Below, one piece after another: positions 18,068 to 26,711 of a stretch of 64,000 nt of DNA. The notes under the pieces were generated by a model. It was not told the origin of the DNA, ran no database searches, and worked only from the letters and a program-made list of their open reading frames with translations. How positions within the stretch are numbered: the first letter of the stretch is position 1; every line of letters begins with the position of its first letter. Location: positions 248,001 to 312,000 of the forward strand of contig NZ_QPIB01000001.1 of assembly GCF_003671765.1 (NCBI RefSeq). Reading direction: 5' to 3'. The stretch comes from Xenophilus sp. E41. GTDB lineage: Bacteria > Pseudomonadota > Gammaproteobacteria > Burkholderiales > Burkholderiaceae_C. A program made the translations under genes and the position numbers.

Positions 18068-19507
18068 ATGTCCTTCTCCAAGACCCTCGAAGAAACCGCC
18101 GCCGACGTCGAACGGCTGCTGCCGGCCCTGCAGGCGATCTTCGGCGAGCGCGCCGTGACCTCGGCCGCGGTGCGGGCCCACCACAGCCACGGCGAGGGCC
18201 TGCCCGACCCGGGGCAGCCCGACGTGGTGCTGTTCCCGCTCTCGACGGAGGAAGTCGCGGCGGCGATGAAGCTGTGCCACGCCGCCGAGGTGCCGGTGAT
18301 CGCCTTCGGCACCGGCACGTCGATGGAGGGTCACGTCGCGGCCATCCACGGTGGCGTGTGCATCGACCTGTCGCGCATGGACCGCATCCTGGAGGTGTCG
18401 CCCGAGGCGCTCGACTGCCGGGTGCAGGCCGGCGTCACGCGCGAACAGCTCAACGCCCACCTGCGCAGCATCGGCCTGTTCTTCGCCGTCGACCCGGGTG
18501 CCAACGCCTCGCTCGGCGGCATGGCGGCCACCCGTGCGTCGGGAACCGCCGCCGTGCGCTACGGCACCATGCGCGAGGCCGTGATGGGCCTGACGGTCGT
18601 CACGCCCGACGGGCGCATCATCCGCACCGGCACGCGGGCCCGCAAGTCATCGTCCGGCCTCGACCTCACGCGGCTGTACGTGGGCAGCGAGGGCCTCCTG
18701 GGCATCATCTGCGAGGTACAGCTGCGGCTCTTCGGGCTGCCCGAGCACGTGGTGGCCGCGGTGTGCCAGTTCGACAGCCTGCGCGCGGCCGTCGACACCG
18801 TCATCGCCGCGCTGCAGCTGGCCGTGCCGGTGGCGCGCATCGAGCTGCTCGACGACGCGCAGATGGACGCCTGCATCCGCTACTCGCGCCTGGACGAGTT
18901 CGAGGCGCGCCCCGCCCTCTTCATCGAGTTCCACGGCAGCGAGGCGGCGGTGGCCGAGCAGGTGGCCACGCTGGAGGCGCTGTCCGCCGACCATGGCGGC
19001 AGCGGCTTCCGCTATGCCCACAAGCCCGAGGAGCGCACGCGCCTGTGGAAGGCGCGCCACTCCTGCTACCACGCCAACCTGGCGATGCACCCGGGCTGGA
19101 GCTCCATGGGCACCGATGCCTGCGTGCCGATCTCGGCGCTGGCCGAATGCATCACCGAGACCCAGGCCGACATCGCGGCCAGCGGCCTGTACGCGCCCAT
19201 CGTCGGCCACGTGGGCGACGGCAATTTCCACCTGGGCATCATCTACGAGGACGCCGACGCCGCGGCCCGCGCTGCCGCCGAGGCGCTCGCGGAGCGCGTG
19301 GCGCTGCGGGCCATCCGCCTGGGCGGCACCTGCACCGGTGAGCACGGCGTCGGCTTGCACCGCATGGGCCAGATCGAGGTCGAGCACGGCGAGGCGATCG
19401 AGGTCATGCGCGAGATCAAGCGCGCGCTGGACCCCAAGGGCATCCTCAACCCCGGCAAGATGCTGAGGATGGACCCCGCCGCGTCAGACGTGCCGCGAGG
19501 CCGGTGA
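18068..19507 (+). CDS. FAD-linked oxidoreductase, GlcD/D-lactate dehydrogenase family
   Basis: A 479-residue FAD-binding (PCMH type) oxidoreductase. The FAD domain holds PVIAFGTGTSMEGH, DPGANASLGGMAATRASGT and RKSSSGLDLTRLYVGSEG. The C-terminal domain has GHVGDGNFHLGIIY and GTCTGEHGVGLHRMG, both typical of D-2-hydroxyacid dehydrogenases (GlcD, D-LDH). It is the last gene of the operon and would oxidise a 2-hydroxy acid, perhaps the product of the DHDPS-family lyase. Its 3' end overlaps the convergent MerR gene by 24 nt. Confidence 0.9.
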   Translation: MSFSKTLEETAADVERLLPALQAIFGERAVTSAAVRAHHSHGEGLPDPGQPDVVLFPLSTEEVAAAMKLCHAAEVPVIAFGTGTSMEGHVAAIHGGVCIDLSRMDRILEVSPEALDCRVQAGVTREQLNAHLRSIGLFFAVDPGANASLGGMAATRASGTAAVRYGTMREAVMGLTVVTPDGRIIRTGTRARKSSSGLDLTRLYVGSEGLLGIICEVQLRLFGLPEHVVAAVCQFDSLRAAVDTVIAALQLAVPVARIELLDDAQMDACIRYSRLDEFEARPALFIEFHGSEAAVAEQVATLEALSADHGGSGFRYAHKPEERTRLWKARHSCYHANLAMHPGWSSMGTDACVPISALAECITETQADIAASGLYAPIVGHVGDGNFHLGIIYEDADAAARAAAEALAERVALRAIRLGGTCTGEHGVGLHRMGQIEVEHGEAIEVMREIKRALDPKGILNPGKMLRMDPAASDVPRGR

Positions 19508-19957
19508 GCCGCGCTCGCCGGCGACCGGCTGTGCGTCGGCCCGCGCGTGCAGCGTGCCGATGATGTGGCACTCGGTGTCGCTGCCGTCGCAGCTGTTGCG
19601 CAGCGCCAGCAGGTCCTTCTCGAGCGTGCGCAGCTCGCGCAGGCGCTCGCGCACGTGGCCCAGGTGCGCATCCAGCGCGACGCAGGCGGCGTCGCAATCG
19701 GCCTTGCGGCGCAGGTCCAGCGCCAGCAGCGTGCGCACTTCGTCCAGCGACATGTCCATGGCCCGGCACAGGCGGATGAAGCGCAGCGCGTGCACGTCGG
19801 CGTCGCTGTAGAAGCGGTAGCTGTTGTCGCCGCGGCCCTGCGGCGCGATCAGGCCCTGCTTCTCGTAGTAGCGGATGTTGGCGGCGCTCACGCCGCTGGC
19901 GGCGGCGGCTTCGCCGATGCGATAACCCTGCGGGCCGGGCGGGTGGATGGCGGGCAT
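19484..19957 (-). CDS. MerR-family Cd/Pb-responsive regulator (CadR/PbrR-like)
   Basis: A 157-residue MerR regulator: winged helix YRIGEAAAASGVSAANIRYYEKQGL, then a dimerisation helix, then a C-terminal metal site. Cysteines at 88, 123 and 130 (the last two in NSCDGSDTEC) match the pattern of CadR/PbrR, which bind Cd(II) or Pb(II). It is divergent from the P-type ATPase gene, with a MerR-type operator between. Start ATG 19957 is chosen; the frame continues upstream without support. Confidence 0.93.
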   Translation of the reverse strand: MPAIHPPGPQGYRIGEAAAASGVSAANIRYYEKQGLIAPQGRGDNSYRFYSDADVHALRFIRLCRAMDMSLDEVRTLLALDLRRKADCDAACVALDAHLGHVRERLRELRTLEKDLLALRNSCDGSDTECHIIGTLHARADAQPVAGERGSPASRHV

Positions 19958-19960
19958 GGC

Positions 19961-19991
19961 TTGACCTTGAAGTGACTTCAACCTTTCCAAT
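19961..19991 (+). promoter_or_regulatory. MerR-type operator/promoter for the metal ATPase
   Basis: A -35-like TTGACC (19961-19966) and a possible -10 TCCAAT (19986-19991) are separated by 19 bp. That spacer is the long one typical of MerR-controlled promoters. It contains the perfect dyad TTGAAGT-G-ACTTCAA (19967-19981). The ATPase gene starts at 20025. Confidence 0.8.
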
Positions 19992-20024
19992 GCTGGCACA
20001 GCTTCGAAAACCACACCGAGTTCC

Positions 20025-22157
20025 ATGTCCGCCTCCCCCCGCCAGCCCGCCGCCCTGCTCCCACTCGCCGACCCCGACCGTGCGGCCGCCTCGTCGTGCG
20101 GCGACGGTTGCTGCGGCGGACCGGTGACGCTGCGCCCGGCCGCGGCCAAACCCCGGGCGCATGCCCACGACCATGAGGGCGGGCACGACCACGACCATGG
20201 CCCCGAAGGCCATGCGGCCGGCGACGGCCACGACCATGGCCCGCTGCCCGGCTGGCCGCGCCTGGCGGCCGCCCTCGTGGTGGCGCTGGCCGCCGAACTG
20301 AGCCACCTGCTGCTGCCCGAGACGGCCGTGTGGCGCGGCGTCGGCATGGCCCTGGCCGCGGTGGCGATCGCCCTGGCCGGCATCGGCATCTACCGGAGCG
20401 GGTTGAAGTCGCTGCTCAAGGGGCGCCTGGGCATCGACACGCTGATGGCGGTCGCGGTGACCGGCGCCTTCGTGATCGGCCAGTGGCCCGAGGCGGCCAT
20501 GGTGATGGCGCTCTACGCGCTGGCGGAGCTGATCGAGCACAAGGCCGCCGACCGCGCGCGCAACGCGATCTCGGGCCTGATGGCGCTGGCGCCCGACGAG
20601 GCCGAGGTGCGCGGTGCCGATGGTCAGTGGCGCCGCGTGCCGGCGGCCGAGGTGGCGGTCGGCCAGGTGCTGCGGGTGCGCCCCGGCGAACGCGTGCCGC
20701 TGGACGGCACCGTCACCGCCGGCAGCAGCAGCATCGACCAGGCCAGCGTCACCGGCGAGAGCATCCCGGTGGACAAGACGGTGGGCGACGCCGTTTTCGC
20801 GGCCACCGTCAACCAGGGCGGCGAGCTGGAGGTCCGCGTCAGCGCGGCCGTCGGGCACACCACGCTCGACCGCATCATCGAATCGGTGGAGCGCGCCCAG
20901 GCCTCGCGCGCGCCGACGCAGCGCTTCGTCGAGCGTTTCGCGGCCGTGTACACGCCCACGGTGTTCGTGCTGGCGGTGCTGGTCGCCGTCGTGCCGCCGC
21001 TCTTCCTGGGCGCGGCCTGGCTGGCGTCGGTCTACAAGGCGCTGGTGCTGCTGGTCATCGCCTGCCCCTGCGCGCTGGTGATCTCGACGCCGGTCACGGT
21101 CGTCAGCGGCCTCACCGCGGCGGCGCGGCGCGGCATCCTCGTCAAGGGCGGCGTGCACCTGGAGACCGCGCGCAGGCTGCGTGCCGTGGCGCTCGACAAG
21201 ACCGGCACCATCACGGCCGGCAAGCCGGTGCTGGTCGACTGGCAGCCCTGGGGCGGTGCCGACCGCGCGGGCACGGCGGCCGATGCCGCGCAACTGGCGG
21301 GCCGCTCCGACCACCCGGTGTCGGCCGCGATCGCGAGCGGCCTGCACGACGTGCCGCGCGGCAATGCGGCCATCGAGGGCTTCCGTGCCGTGGTGGGCCG
21401 CGGCGTCGAAGGCCGGGTCGACGGCCGCACGCTGGTGCTGGGCAACCACCGGCTGATCGAGGAGCGCGGCCTGTGCACGCCCGAGCTCGAGGCCGCGCTG
21501 GCCGCCCACGAACAGCAGGGCCGCACCGTGACGCTGCTCGCCGACGAACACGTCGTGCTCGGCCTCTTCGCGGTGGCCGACACCGTCAAGCCCGGTTCGC
21601 TTCAGGCCGTCGCCGCGCTGAAGGCGCTGGGCGTGACACCCGTCATGCTCACCGGCGACAACCCGAGCACTGCCCAGGCCGTGGCGCGCGAGGCCGGCAT
21701 CGACGACGCCCGCGGCGGCCTGCTGCCCGAGGACAAGCTGCAGGCCGTGCAGGCGCTGCGCCAGCGCTACGGCGCGACCGGCATGACCGGCGACGGCATC
21801 AACGACGCACCCGCCCTGGCGCAGGCCGACCTGGGCTTCGCGATGGGCGCGGCGGGCACCGACATCGCGATGGAGGCGGCCGACGTGGTCATCATGAACG
21901 ACGACCTCGGCCGCATCGCCGAGACGATCCGCCTGTCGCGCCGCACGCATGCGGTGCTGTGGCAGAACATCGCGCTGGCGCTGGGCATCAAGGCCGTCTT
22001 CTTCGGCCTGGCAATCTTCGGCCAGGCCACGATGTGGATGGCCGTGTTCGCCGACATGGGGGCCAGCCTGCTGGTGGTGGCGAACGGGCTGCGGCTGCTC
22101 AAGGCGCTGGACGCGCCGCCGGCCGCGGCAGGCGTGGCGCCGCTCAGGCCCGCGTGA
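20025..22157 (+). CDS. Heavy-metal translocating P-type ATPase (CadA/ZntA type)
   Basis: A 710-residue P1B-type ATPase exporting Cd(II), Zn(II) or Pb(II) across the inner membrane. Motifs: actuator SVTGES, metal-binding CPC in TM (IACPCALV, near 346), phosphorylation DKTGT (near 390), SDHPVS, MLTGDN and GDGINDAPAL (near 589). The N-terminus lacks a folded HMA domain. It has instead a Cys cluster (SSCGDGCCGG) and a His/Asp-rich tract with repeated HDH (residues 47-72), both plausible metal-binding sites. Controlled by the divergent MerR gene. Confidence 0.94.
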   Translation: MSASPRQPAALLPLADPDRAAASSCGDGCCGGPVTLRPAAAKPRAHAHDHEGGHDHDHGPEGHAAGDGHDHGPLPGWPRLAAALVVALAAELSHLLLPETAVWRGVGMALAAVAIALAGIGIYRSGLKSLLKGRLGIDTLMAVAVTGAFVIGQWPEAAMVMALYALAELIEHKAADRARNAISGLMALAPDEAEVRGADGQWRRVPAAEVAVGQVLRVRPGERVPLDGTVTAGSSSIDQASVTGESIPVDKTVGDAVFAATVNQGGELEVRVSAAVGHTTLDRIIESVERAQASRAPTQRFVERFAAVYTPTVFVLAVLVAVVPPLFLGAAWLASVYKALVLLVIACPCALVISTPVTVVSGLTAAARRGILVKGGVHLETARRLRAVALDKTGTITAGKPVLVDWQPWGGADRAGTAADAAQLAGRSDHPVSAAIASGLHDVPRGNAAIEGFRAVVGRGVEGRVDGRTLVLGNHRLIEERGLCTPELEAALAAHEQQGRTVTLLADEHVVLGLFAVADTVKPGSLQAVAALKALGVTPVMLTGDNPSTAQAVAREAGIDDARGGLLPEDKLQAVQALRQRYGATGMTGDGINDAPALAQADLGFAMGAAGTDIAMEAADVVIMNDDLGRIAETIRLSRRTHAVLWQNIALALGIKAVFFGLAIFGQATMWMAVFADMGASLLVVANGLRLLKALDAPPAAAGVAPLRPA

Positions 22158-22959
22158 CGACCACCTCCGCATACTGGCTGGGCACCACCAGCGAGGCCTC
22201 GCCCGCGCGGTTGCTGCGTTCCAGGAGCGCGAGCAGGTCGGCCTCCAGCGCCGCGGCGCCCTCGGCCGGCAGCGCACCGAAGACCTTGTGCACCGGCCCG
22301 TACCAGCGGCGGAACACGTCGACGAAGTGCGCCGGCGAGCGGTAGCGGAACATGAAGTCGCGCAGCGTGACGTCGATGCGCGCCGCGCCCGGACCGAACA
22401 GCGCCTGCAGATGCGCGGGCTGCCCCCACAGCGGCGGCGGCTGCAGACCCGCCGGGGGCGGCAGATGCCGGCCCAGGGTCTTGAACAGCTGGCCGATGAA
22501 GCCCTCGGGCGTCCAGTTGGCCAGGCCGATGCGCCCGCCCGGCCGGCACACGCGCAGCATCTCGGCCGCCGCCTGCGCATGGTGGGGCGCGAACATCACG
22601 CCGAAGGTGGACAGCACCACGTCGAAGCTCGCATCGGCGAAGGGCAGCGCCTCGGCGTCGGCGGTCTGGAACTGCACCTGCAGCCCTTCCGCGCGGGCAC
22701 GTTCGGCGCCACGCTCGAGCAGCGCGCCGACGTAGTCGGTCGAGGTGACCCGGGCGCCGCGGCGGGCCGCGGCCAGCGTGGCGTTGCCGTTGCCGGCGGC
22801 CACGTCCAGCACCTGCTCGTCGCAGTGCAGGTCGCAGGCCTCGGCCAGCTGCTCGCCGACGATCTGCAGCGTGGTGCCGATGACGGCGTAGTCGCCGCTG
22901 GCCCAGGCAGCCTGCTGGCGGGTCTTGATGGCGTCGAAATCGATGGCGGGTGCATTCAT
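22144..22959 (-). CDS. SAM-dependent methyltransferase (UbiE-like)
   Basis: A 271-residue class I methyltransferase. The SAM-binding motif I is VLDVAAGNGNATLAAARRG, followed by TSTDYVGALLERG (motif II acidic residue), TADAEALPFADASFDVV and the post-motif RVCRPGGRIGLANWTPEG. It begins at ATG 22959 (MNAPAIDFDAIKTRQQAAW) and its 3' end overlaps the convergent ATPase gene by 14 nt. Substrate is unknown. The long frame extending to 24642 is only read-through. Confidence 0.88.
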   Translation of the reverse strand: MNAPAIDFDAIKTRQQAAWASGDYAVIGTTLQIVGEQLAEACDLHCDEQVLDVAAGNGNATLAAARRGARVTSTDYVGALLERGAERARAEGLQVQFQTADAEALPFADASFDVVLSTFGVMFAPHHAQAAAEMLRVCRPGGRIGLANWTPEGFIGQLFKTLGRHLPPPAGLQPPPLWGQPAHLQALFGPGAARIDVTLRDFMFRYRSPAHFVDVFRRWYGPVHKVFGALPAEGAAALEADLLALLERSNRAGEASLVVPSQYAEVVVTRA

Positions 22960-23143
22960 GGCGCGGGCTCCAGGGTGGATGGGAAAGGCCTGCACTGTCC
23001 GCCTCGGCCTGCCACGACGTCCTGCCCGATCGTCGGCGCGGCCTGACCGAGCGTCCGCGCCGCGGCATAGGCCACCTGTCCACTGGCCGGCGCCGGTGCC
23101 GCGCCGGACAATGCCCGATCGCACGAACCGAGGAGGCCTGCCC

Positions 23144-23683
23144 ATGCCATCGTCGCCCTCCGTTGCCGACGCGCTCGCGCGCGTCGAGGCCGTGCTGCGC
23201 CGCCGGCCCGAAGCCGGCATCGACGCCGACCCGAGCGCCACCGCGCGCTGGGACGGCGGCCTGCGCACCCGCATCGCCCACCCGCACGGCCATGTGCTCG
23301 AGAGCGACATGCCCGTCGAGCTCGGCGGTGGCGCGACCCAGCCCACGCCCGGCTGGCTGCTGCGCGCGAGCGTCGCGGCCTGCACCGCCACACGCATCGC
23401 CATGGAGGCCGCACGCGCCGGCATCACGCTCGACACGCTGGAGGTGAGCACCGCGAGCCGCTCCGATGCGCGCGGCCTGTTCGACCTGCCCGGCGACGAT
23501 GGCGGGCCGGTGAGCCCCGCGCCCTTCGACCTGCGCATGGCGGTGCGCATCGCTGCGCAAGGGGTGCCGGCCCGGCGCCTGGAAGAGCTCGCCGCCGCGG
23601 GCTGCGAGGGCTCGCCCATGGCCCGCGCCCTGCGCGACGCCCTGCCGCTGGCGGTGCACGTCGAGGTGCTGGAGCAGACCTGA
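23144..23683 (+). CDS. OsmC family protein
   Basis: A 179-residue OsmC/Ohr-like protein. ATG 23144 has a perfect AGGAGG 7 nt upstream; a second ATG at 23111 is less likely. Family features are TPGWLLRASVAACTATRIAMEAARAG, with the conserved peroxidatic Cys in ACTA, followed by the beta-strand core. The second conserved Cys is probably that of AAGCEGSPM. Members reduce organic hydroperoxides, though this subgroup is uncharacterised. It overlaps the AraC gene by one base. Confidence 0.85.
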   Translation: MPSSPSVADALARVEAVLRRRPEAGIDADPSATARWDGGLRTRIAHPHGHVLESDMPVELGGGATQPTPGWLLRASVAACTATRIAMEAARAGITLDTLEVSTASRSDARGLFDLPGDDGGPVSPAPFDLRMAVRIAAQGVPARRLEELAAAGCEGSPMARALRDALPLAVHVEVLEQT

Positions 23684-24657
23684 TGGACGCGCTGTCGCAG
23701 ACGCTGCGCGTGGTGCGGCTGATCGGCTCGATCTTCATCCAGGGCCGCTTCACGGCGCCCTGGTGCTATCAGTCGCCCCCGGCCGACAGCGTGGCGCCCG
23801 TGCTGGAGCCCGGCGCCGAACGGCTGGTGATCTTCCACCTCATCACCGAGGGCGAGTGCTTCGTCGAGCTGCCGGGCGAAGCGCCGGTGCGGCTGGTGGC
23901 CGGCGACGCGTTGCTCTTTCCGCAGGGCCATGCGCACCGCATGGGTTCCGAGCCCGGCTTGCCGCCCGCGCGTGGCGCGCGCCTGAGCGAGGTGCTGGCG
24001 CGCCGCCCGCGGCTGCTGTCCTACGGCGGTGGCGGTCCGGCCACGCGCCTGGTGTGCGGCTACCTGGCCTGCGACGCGCGTCTCGGGCAGATGCTGCTGG
24101 CCGGCCTGCCGCCGCTGGTGCGCGTGAACGTGCGCGGCTCCGACGCCGGTGCCTGGCTGGAGGCCTCGGTGCGCTACGCGCTGGCGGAGGCGCGCTCGCC
24201 GCGGCCGGGCGGTGCCGGCGTGCTGGCCAAGCTGTCGGAAGTCGTCTTCATCGAGGTGCTGCGCCTCTACATGAACGAGCAGGCCGAGGGCCGCACCGGC
24301 TGGCTGGCCGGCGTGGGCGACCGGATCGTCGGTGGTGCACTCAAGGCAATGCACCGCGAGCCGGCGCGCAACTGGTCGCTCGAGGAACTGGCGCGCGAGG
24401 CGAACACCTCGCGTTCGGTGCTGGCCGAGCGCTTCCAGCAGCTGGTCGGCCAGTCGCCGATGCAGTACCTCACCCAGTGGCGCATGCTGCTGGCGTCGAA
24501 CCTGCTCGCGCGCAGCAACGCGCCGCTGCTGCGCATCGCCCAGGACGTGGGCTACCAGACCGACACCGCCTTCAGCCGCGCCTTCCGGCGCGAGTTCGGG
24601 GCGCCGCCGGCGACGTGGCGGCGGCAGCGTGCGGTGCAGCACGCGATGCCCTCCTGA
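23683..24657 (+). CDS. AraC-family regulator with N-terminal cupin
   Basis: A 324-residue regulator. The N-terminal cupin-like domain (LVIFHLITEGECFVELPG, VAGDALLFPQGHAHRMGS) is an effector or redox-sensing domain. The C-terminal AraC DNA-binding domain has two HTHs (WSLEELAREANTSRSVLAERF and IAQDVGYQTDTAFSRAFRREFGAPP). Translationally coupled to the OsmC gene, so it may control it or neighbouring stress genes; this is inference. Confidence 0.9.
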   Translation: MDALSQTLRVVRLIGSIFIQGRFTAPWCYQSPPADSVAPVLEPGAERLVIFHLITEGECFVELPGEAPVRLVAGDALLFPQGHAHRMGSEPGLPPARGARLSEVLARRPRLLSYGGGGPATRLVCGYLACDARLGQMLLAGLPPLVRVNVRGSDAGAWLEASVRYALAEARSPRPGGAGVLAKLSEVVFIEVLRLYMNEQAEGRTGWLAGVGDRIVGGALKAMHREPARNWSLEELAREANTSRSVLAERFQQLVGQSPMQYLTQWRMLLASNLLARSNAPLLRIAQDVGYQTDTAFSRAFRREFGAPPATWRRQRAVQHAMPS

Positions 24658-24692
24658 ACGTCCGGCCCCGCCTCGCGGTCTATCATCGGCCC

Positions 24693-25109
24693 ATGCGCCG
24701 CCTCCTCGTCGCCCTCATGATCCTCCTGCTGCCCCTGCGCGGCTGGATCGGCGATGCGATGGCGATGGAACTCATGCAGCCGGCGCTGCAGGCCGTGCAC
24801 ACGCAGGCACCGGCCGCGCCCGAGCCCTCGTCGCACGTCCACCACGGCGACGGCCATGCGAAGCACGATGCGCATGCGGGCCATGGGCATGCAGCACACG
24901 GTGCCACCGAGGATGCAGCCGAGAGCCAGGCCGGCCACGGCGTCGGCCACCTGGCCTGCACGGCCTGCCAGGTCTGCCATTCGGTCGCGATGGCCGAAAC
25001 CTTCGCCACGCTGGCTGGCGAGGCCCTGCCGCATGCCGCACCGCAGGCGGCGCTGCCGCACTTCGCAAGTGCGGAGGCACGCCGCCTGCCCGAGCCGCCC
25101 ATTTCCTGA
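24693..25109 (+). CDS. Small exported His-rich protein with CxxC
   Basis: A 138-residue protein starting at ATG 24693. It has a hydrophobic N-terminal signal (LLVALMILLLPLRGWIGDAMA), a His-rich middle (HVHHGDGHAKHDAHAGHGHAAHG), then HLACTACQVCHSVAMAE with paired cysteines. It is the first gene of the copper cluster. It resembles small DUF2946-like proteins found beside copper-resistance genes. Histidines and cysteines would suit metal binding; function is inferred from content and context. Confidence 0.7.
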   Translation: MRRLLVALMILLLPLRGWIGDAMAMELMQPALQAVHTQAPAAPEPSSHVHHGDGHAKHDAHAGHGHAAHGATEDAAESQAGHGVGHLACTACQVCHSVAMAETFATLAGEALPHAAPQAALPHFASAEARRLPEPPIS

Positions 25110-25184
25110 ACTCCCCACCCGTAGTCCGTCCGCCGCAGGCGCCCGAGCGCCTCGGCGCCGATGTCCCGACGCTGGAGAGTTGCC

Positions 25185-26711
25185 GTGTGTCCCCTTCCTT
25201 CGCGCGCCGCCACGGGCCGCGCGCACTATCGAATTCATAGCTGTCCGCCGCCGCGCCACGGGCGTTGGCGGCCGATTTCGTTCACAAGATTCGGGCTGAT
25301 CGCCCTGGCGGTGGCGCTGGTGGCGGGCTGCGCCAGCGTGTCGCCCCAGGCCGACCGCGCCGCGCTGCACAAGCTCCTCGCGCCATCGATCACGGGCGCG
25401 CTGACGGGCGACGCACAGCCCCAGGCGGCGCCCGACGACGCGAGCCGCGCGACCGTCGATGCGCTGCTGCGCGAGCCACTCGACGCGCAGGCCGCGGTGC
25501 GCATCGCGCTGCTGCAGAGCCCGCGCGTGCAGCAGGCCTTCGCCACGCTGCAGCTGAGCGACGCCGAGCGCGTGCAGGCGGCCACCCTGCCCAACCCCGT
25601 GTTCAGCTTCGGCAGGCTGCGCGAGGGCCGTCGCCTGGAGATCGACCGTGCCCTCGGCTTCGACGTGCTGGGCCTGCTCACCCTGCCCTGGCAGGCGCGC
25701 TGGGCGGGACAGCGCCACGAGGTGGCACGGCTGGAAGCGGCGCAGCAGATCGCGCAGGTGGCGGCCGACACGCGCCGCGCCTGGGTGCGCGCCGTGGCGG
25801 CGCAGCAGGGCGTGGCCTACCTGAGCGATGCCCGCGACGCCGCGGACACCGGCGCCGCGCTGGCACAGCGCATGGCCAAGGCCGGCAACTGGAGCGCGGT
25901 GCGACGCACGCGCGAGGAACTGCTGCAGGCCGACGCGGCGGCGCAACTCGCGCGCGCCGAGCAGGCAGCCATCGCCAGCCGCGAGCAGCTCACGCGCCTG
26001 CTCGGCCTGTCGCAGGAACAGGCTGCCTCCTTTCGATTGCCCGACCGCCTGCCGCCGCTGCCCGCGTCGCTGCCCGAGCGCACCAAGGTGCAGGCGACGG
26101 CGCTGCGCGAGCGCCTGGACGTGCGCGCAGCGCAGGCGCAGTTGCAGGCCACGGCCGACGCCCAGGGGCTCACGCGGGCCACGCGCTTCGTCGATGCGCT
26201 GGAGATCGGCGCCGTGCGCAACAGCAGCTTCGCCAACGACGCCGAGCGCGGACGCAGCACCGAGCGCGGCGTCGAGCTGTCGCTGCCGATCCCCCTCTTC
26301 GACTGGGGCCAGGCGCGCAGCGCGCGGGCCGAGGCGCTCTACCTGCAGTCGGCCGCTCGGGTGCGAGCCACCGCCGTGCAGGCCGCGAGCGAGGCACGGG
26401 AAGCCCACGCCGCCTGGCAGACCACCTGGCAGGTGGCGCACCGCTACCAGGCCGAGGTGCTGCCGCTGCGCCAGAAGCTCAACGACGAGATGCTGCTGCG
26501 CTACAACGGCATGCTGGCCAGCGTCTGGGAACTGCTGGCCGAGGCGCGCGCCAGCGCCCTGGCCGTGAACGCCGCGATGGGCGCGCAGCGCGACTTCTGG
26601 CTGGCCGACACCGACCTGCTGCTCGCGCTCACGGGCGCCTCGCCCGCCGGGCTGTCGGCGCTGCAGGGCGGCGACGGCGACGCGGTCGCCACCGCAGGAG
26701 GGAGCCACTGA
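25185..26711 (+). CDS. TolC-family outer-membrane lipoprotein
   Basis: An outer-membrane efflux factor with lipobox LVAGC. Two OEP repeats are visible, with coiled-coil segments rich in Ala, Arg and Glu and the conserved VELSLPIPLFDWGQARSARAEA. It lacks a nearby RND or MFP partner and is co-transcribed with the multicopper oxidase, overlapping it by one base. The start is uncertain: GTG 25185 has GGAGAG upstream (508 residues), ATG 25161 has no ribosome site, and a dispersed 41-bp repeat lies at 25225-25265 within the predicted N-terminus, which would put the true start after the repeat if that part is not translated. Confidence 0.8.
   Translation: MCPLPSRAATGRAHYRIHSCPPPRHGRWRPISFTRFGLIALAVALVAGCASVSPQADRAALHKLLAPSITGALTGDAQPQAAPDDASRATVDALLREPLDAQAAVRIALLQSPRVQQAFATLQLSDAERVQAATLPNPVFSFGRLREGRRLEIDRALGFDVLGLLTLPWQARWAGQRHEVARLEAAQQIAQVAADTRRAWVRAVAAQQGVAYLSDARDAADTGAALAQRMAKAGNWSAVRRTREELLQADAAAQLARAEQAAIASREQLTRLLGLSQEQAASFRLPDRLPPLPASLPERTKVQATALRERLDVRAAQAQLQATADAQGLTRATRFVDALEIGAVRNSSFANDAERGRSTERGVELSLPIPLFDWGQARSARAEALYLQSAARVRATAVQAASEAREAHAAWQTTWQVAHRYQAEVLPLRQKLNDEMLLRYNGMLASVWELLAEARASALAVNAAMGAQRDFWLADTDLLLALTGASPAGLSALQGGDGDAVATAGGSH
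25225..25265 (+). repeat. 41-bp double-hairpin repeat, copy A
   Basis: Geometry: 5-nt arm, 7 nt, 5-nt arm, 5 nt, 7-nt arm, 5 nt, 7-nt arm. Here the first hairpin is (A)CTAT-N7-ATAG(C) and the second right arm is CGGGCGT. The left arm of the second hairpin is degenerate. It lies just before the lipobox of the TolC-family gene. Confidence 0.7.

Noticed and set aside
19446-22580. Minus-strand frame of over 1000 codons across the P-type ATPase
   Set aside because: It is antisense to a clear P-type ATPase gene and its composition (Arg, His, Gly, Ala) is typical of a shadow frame.
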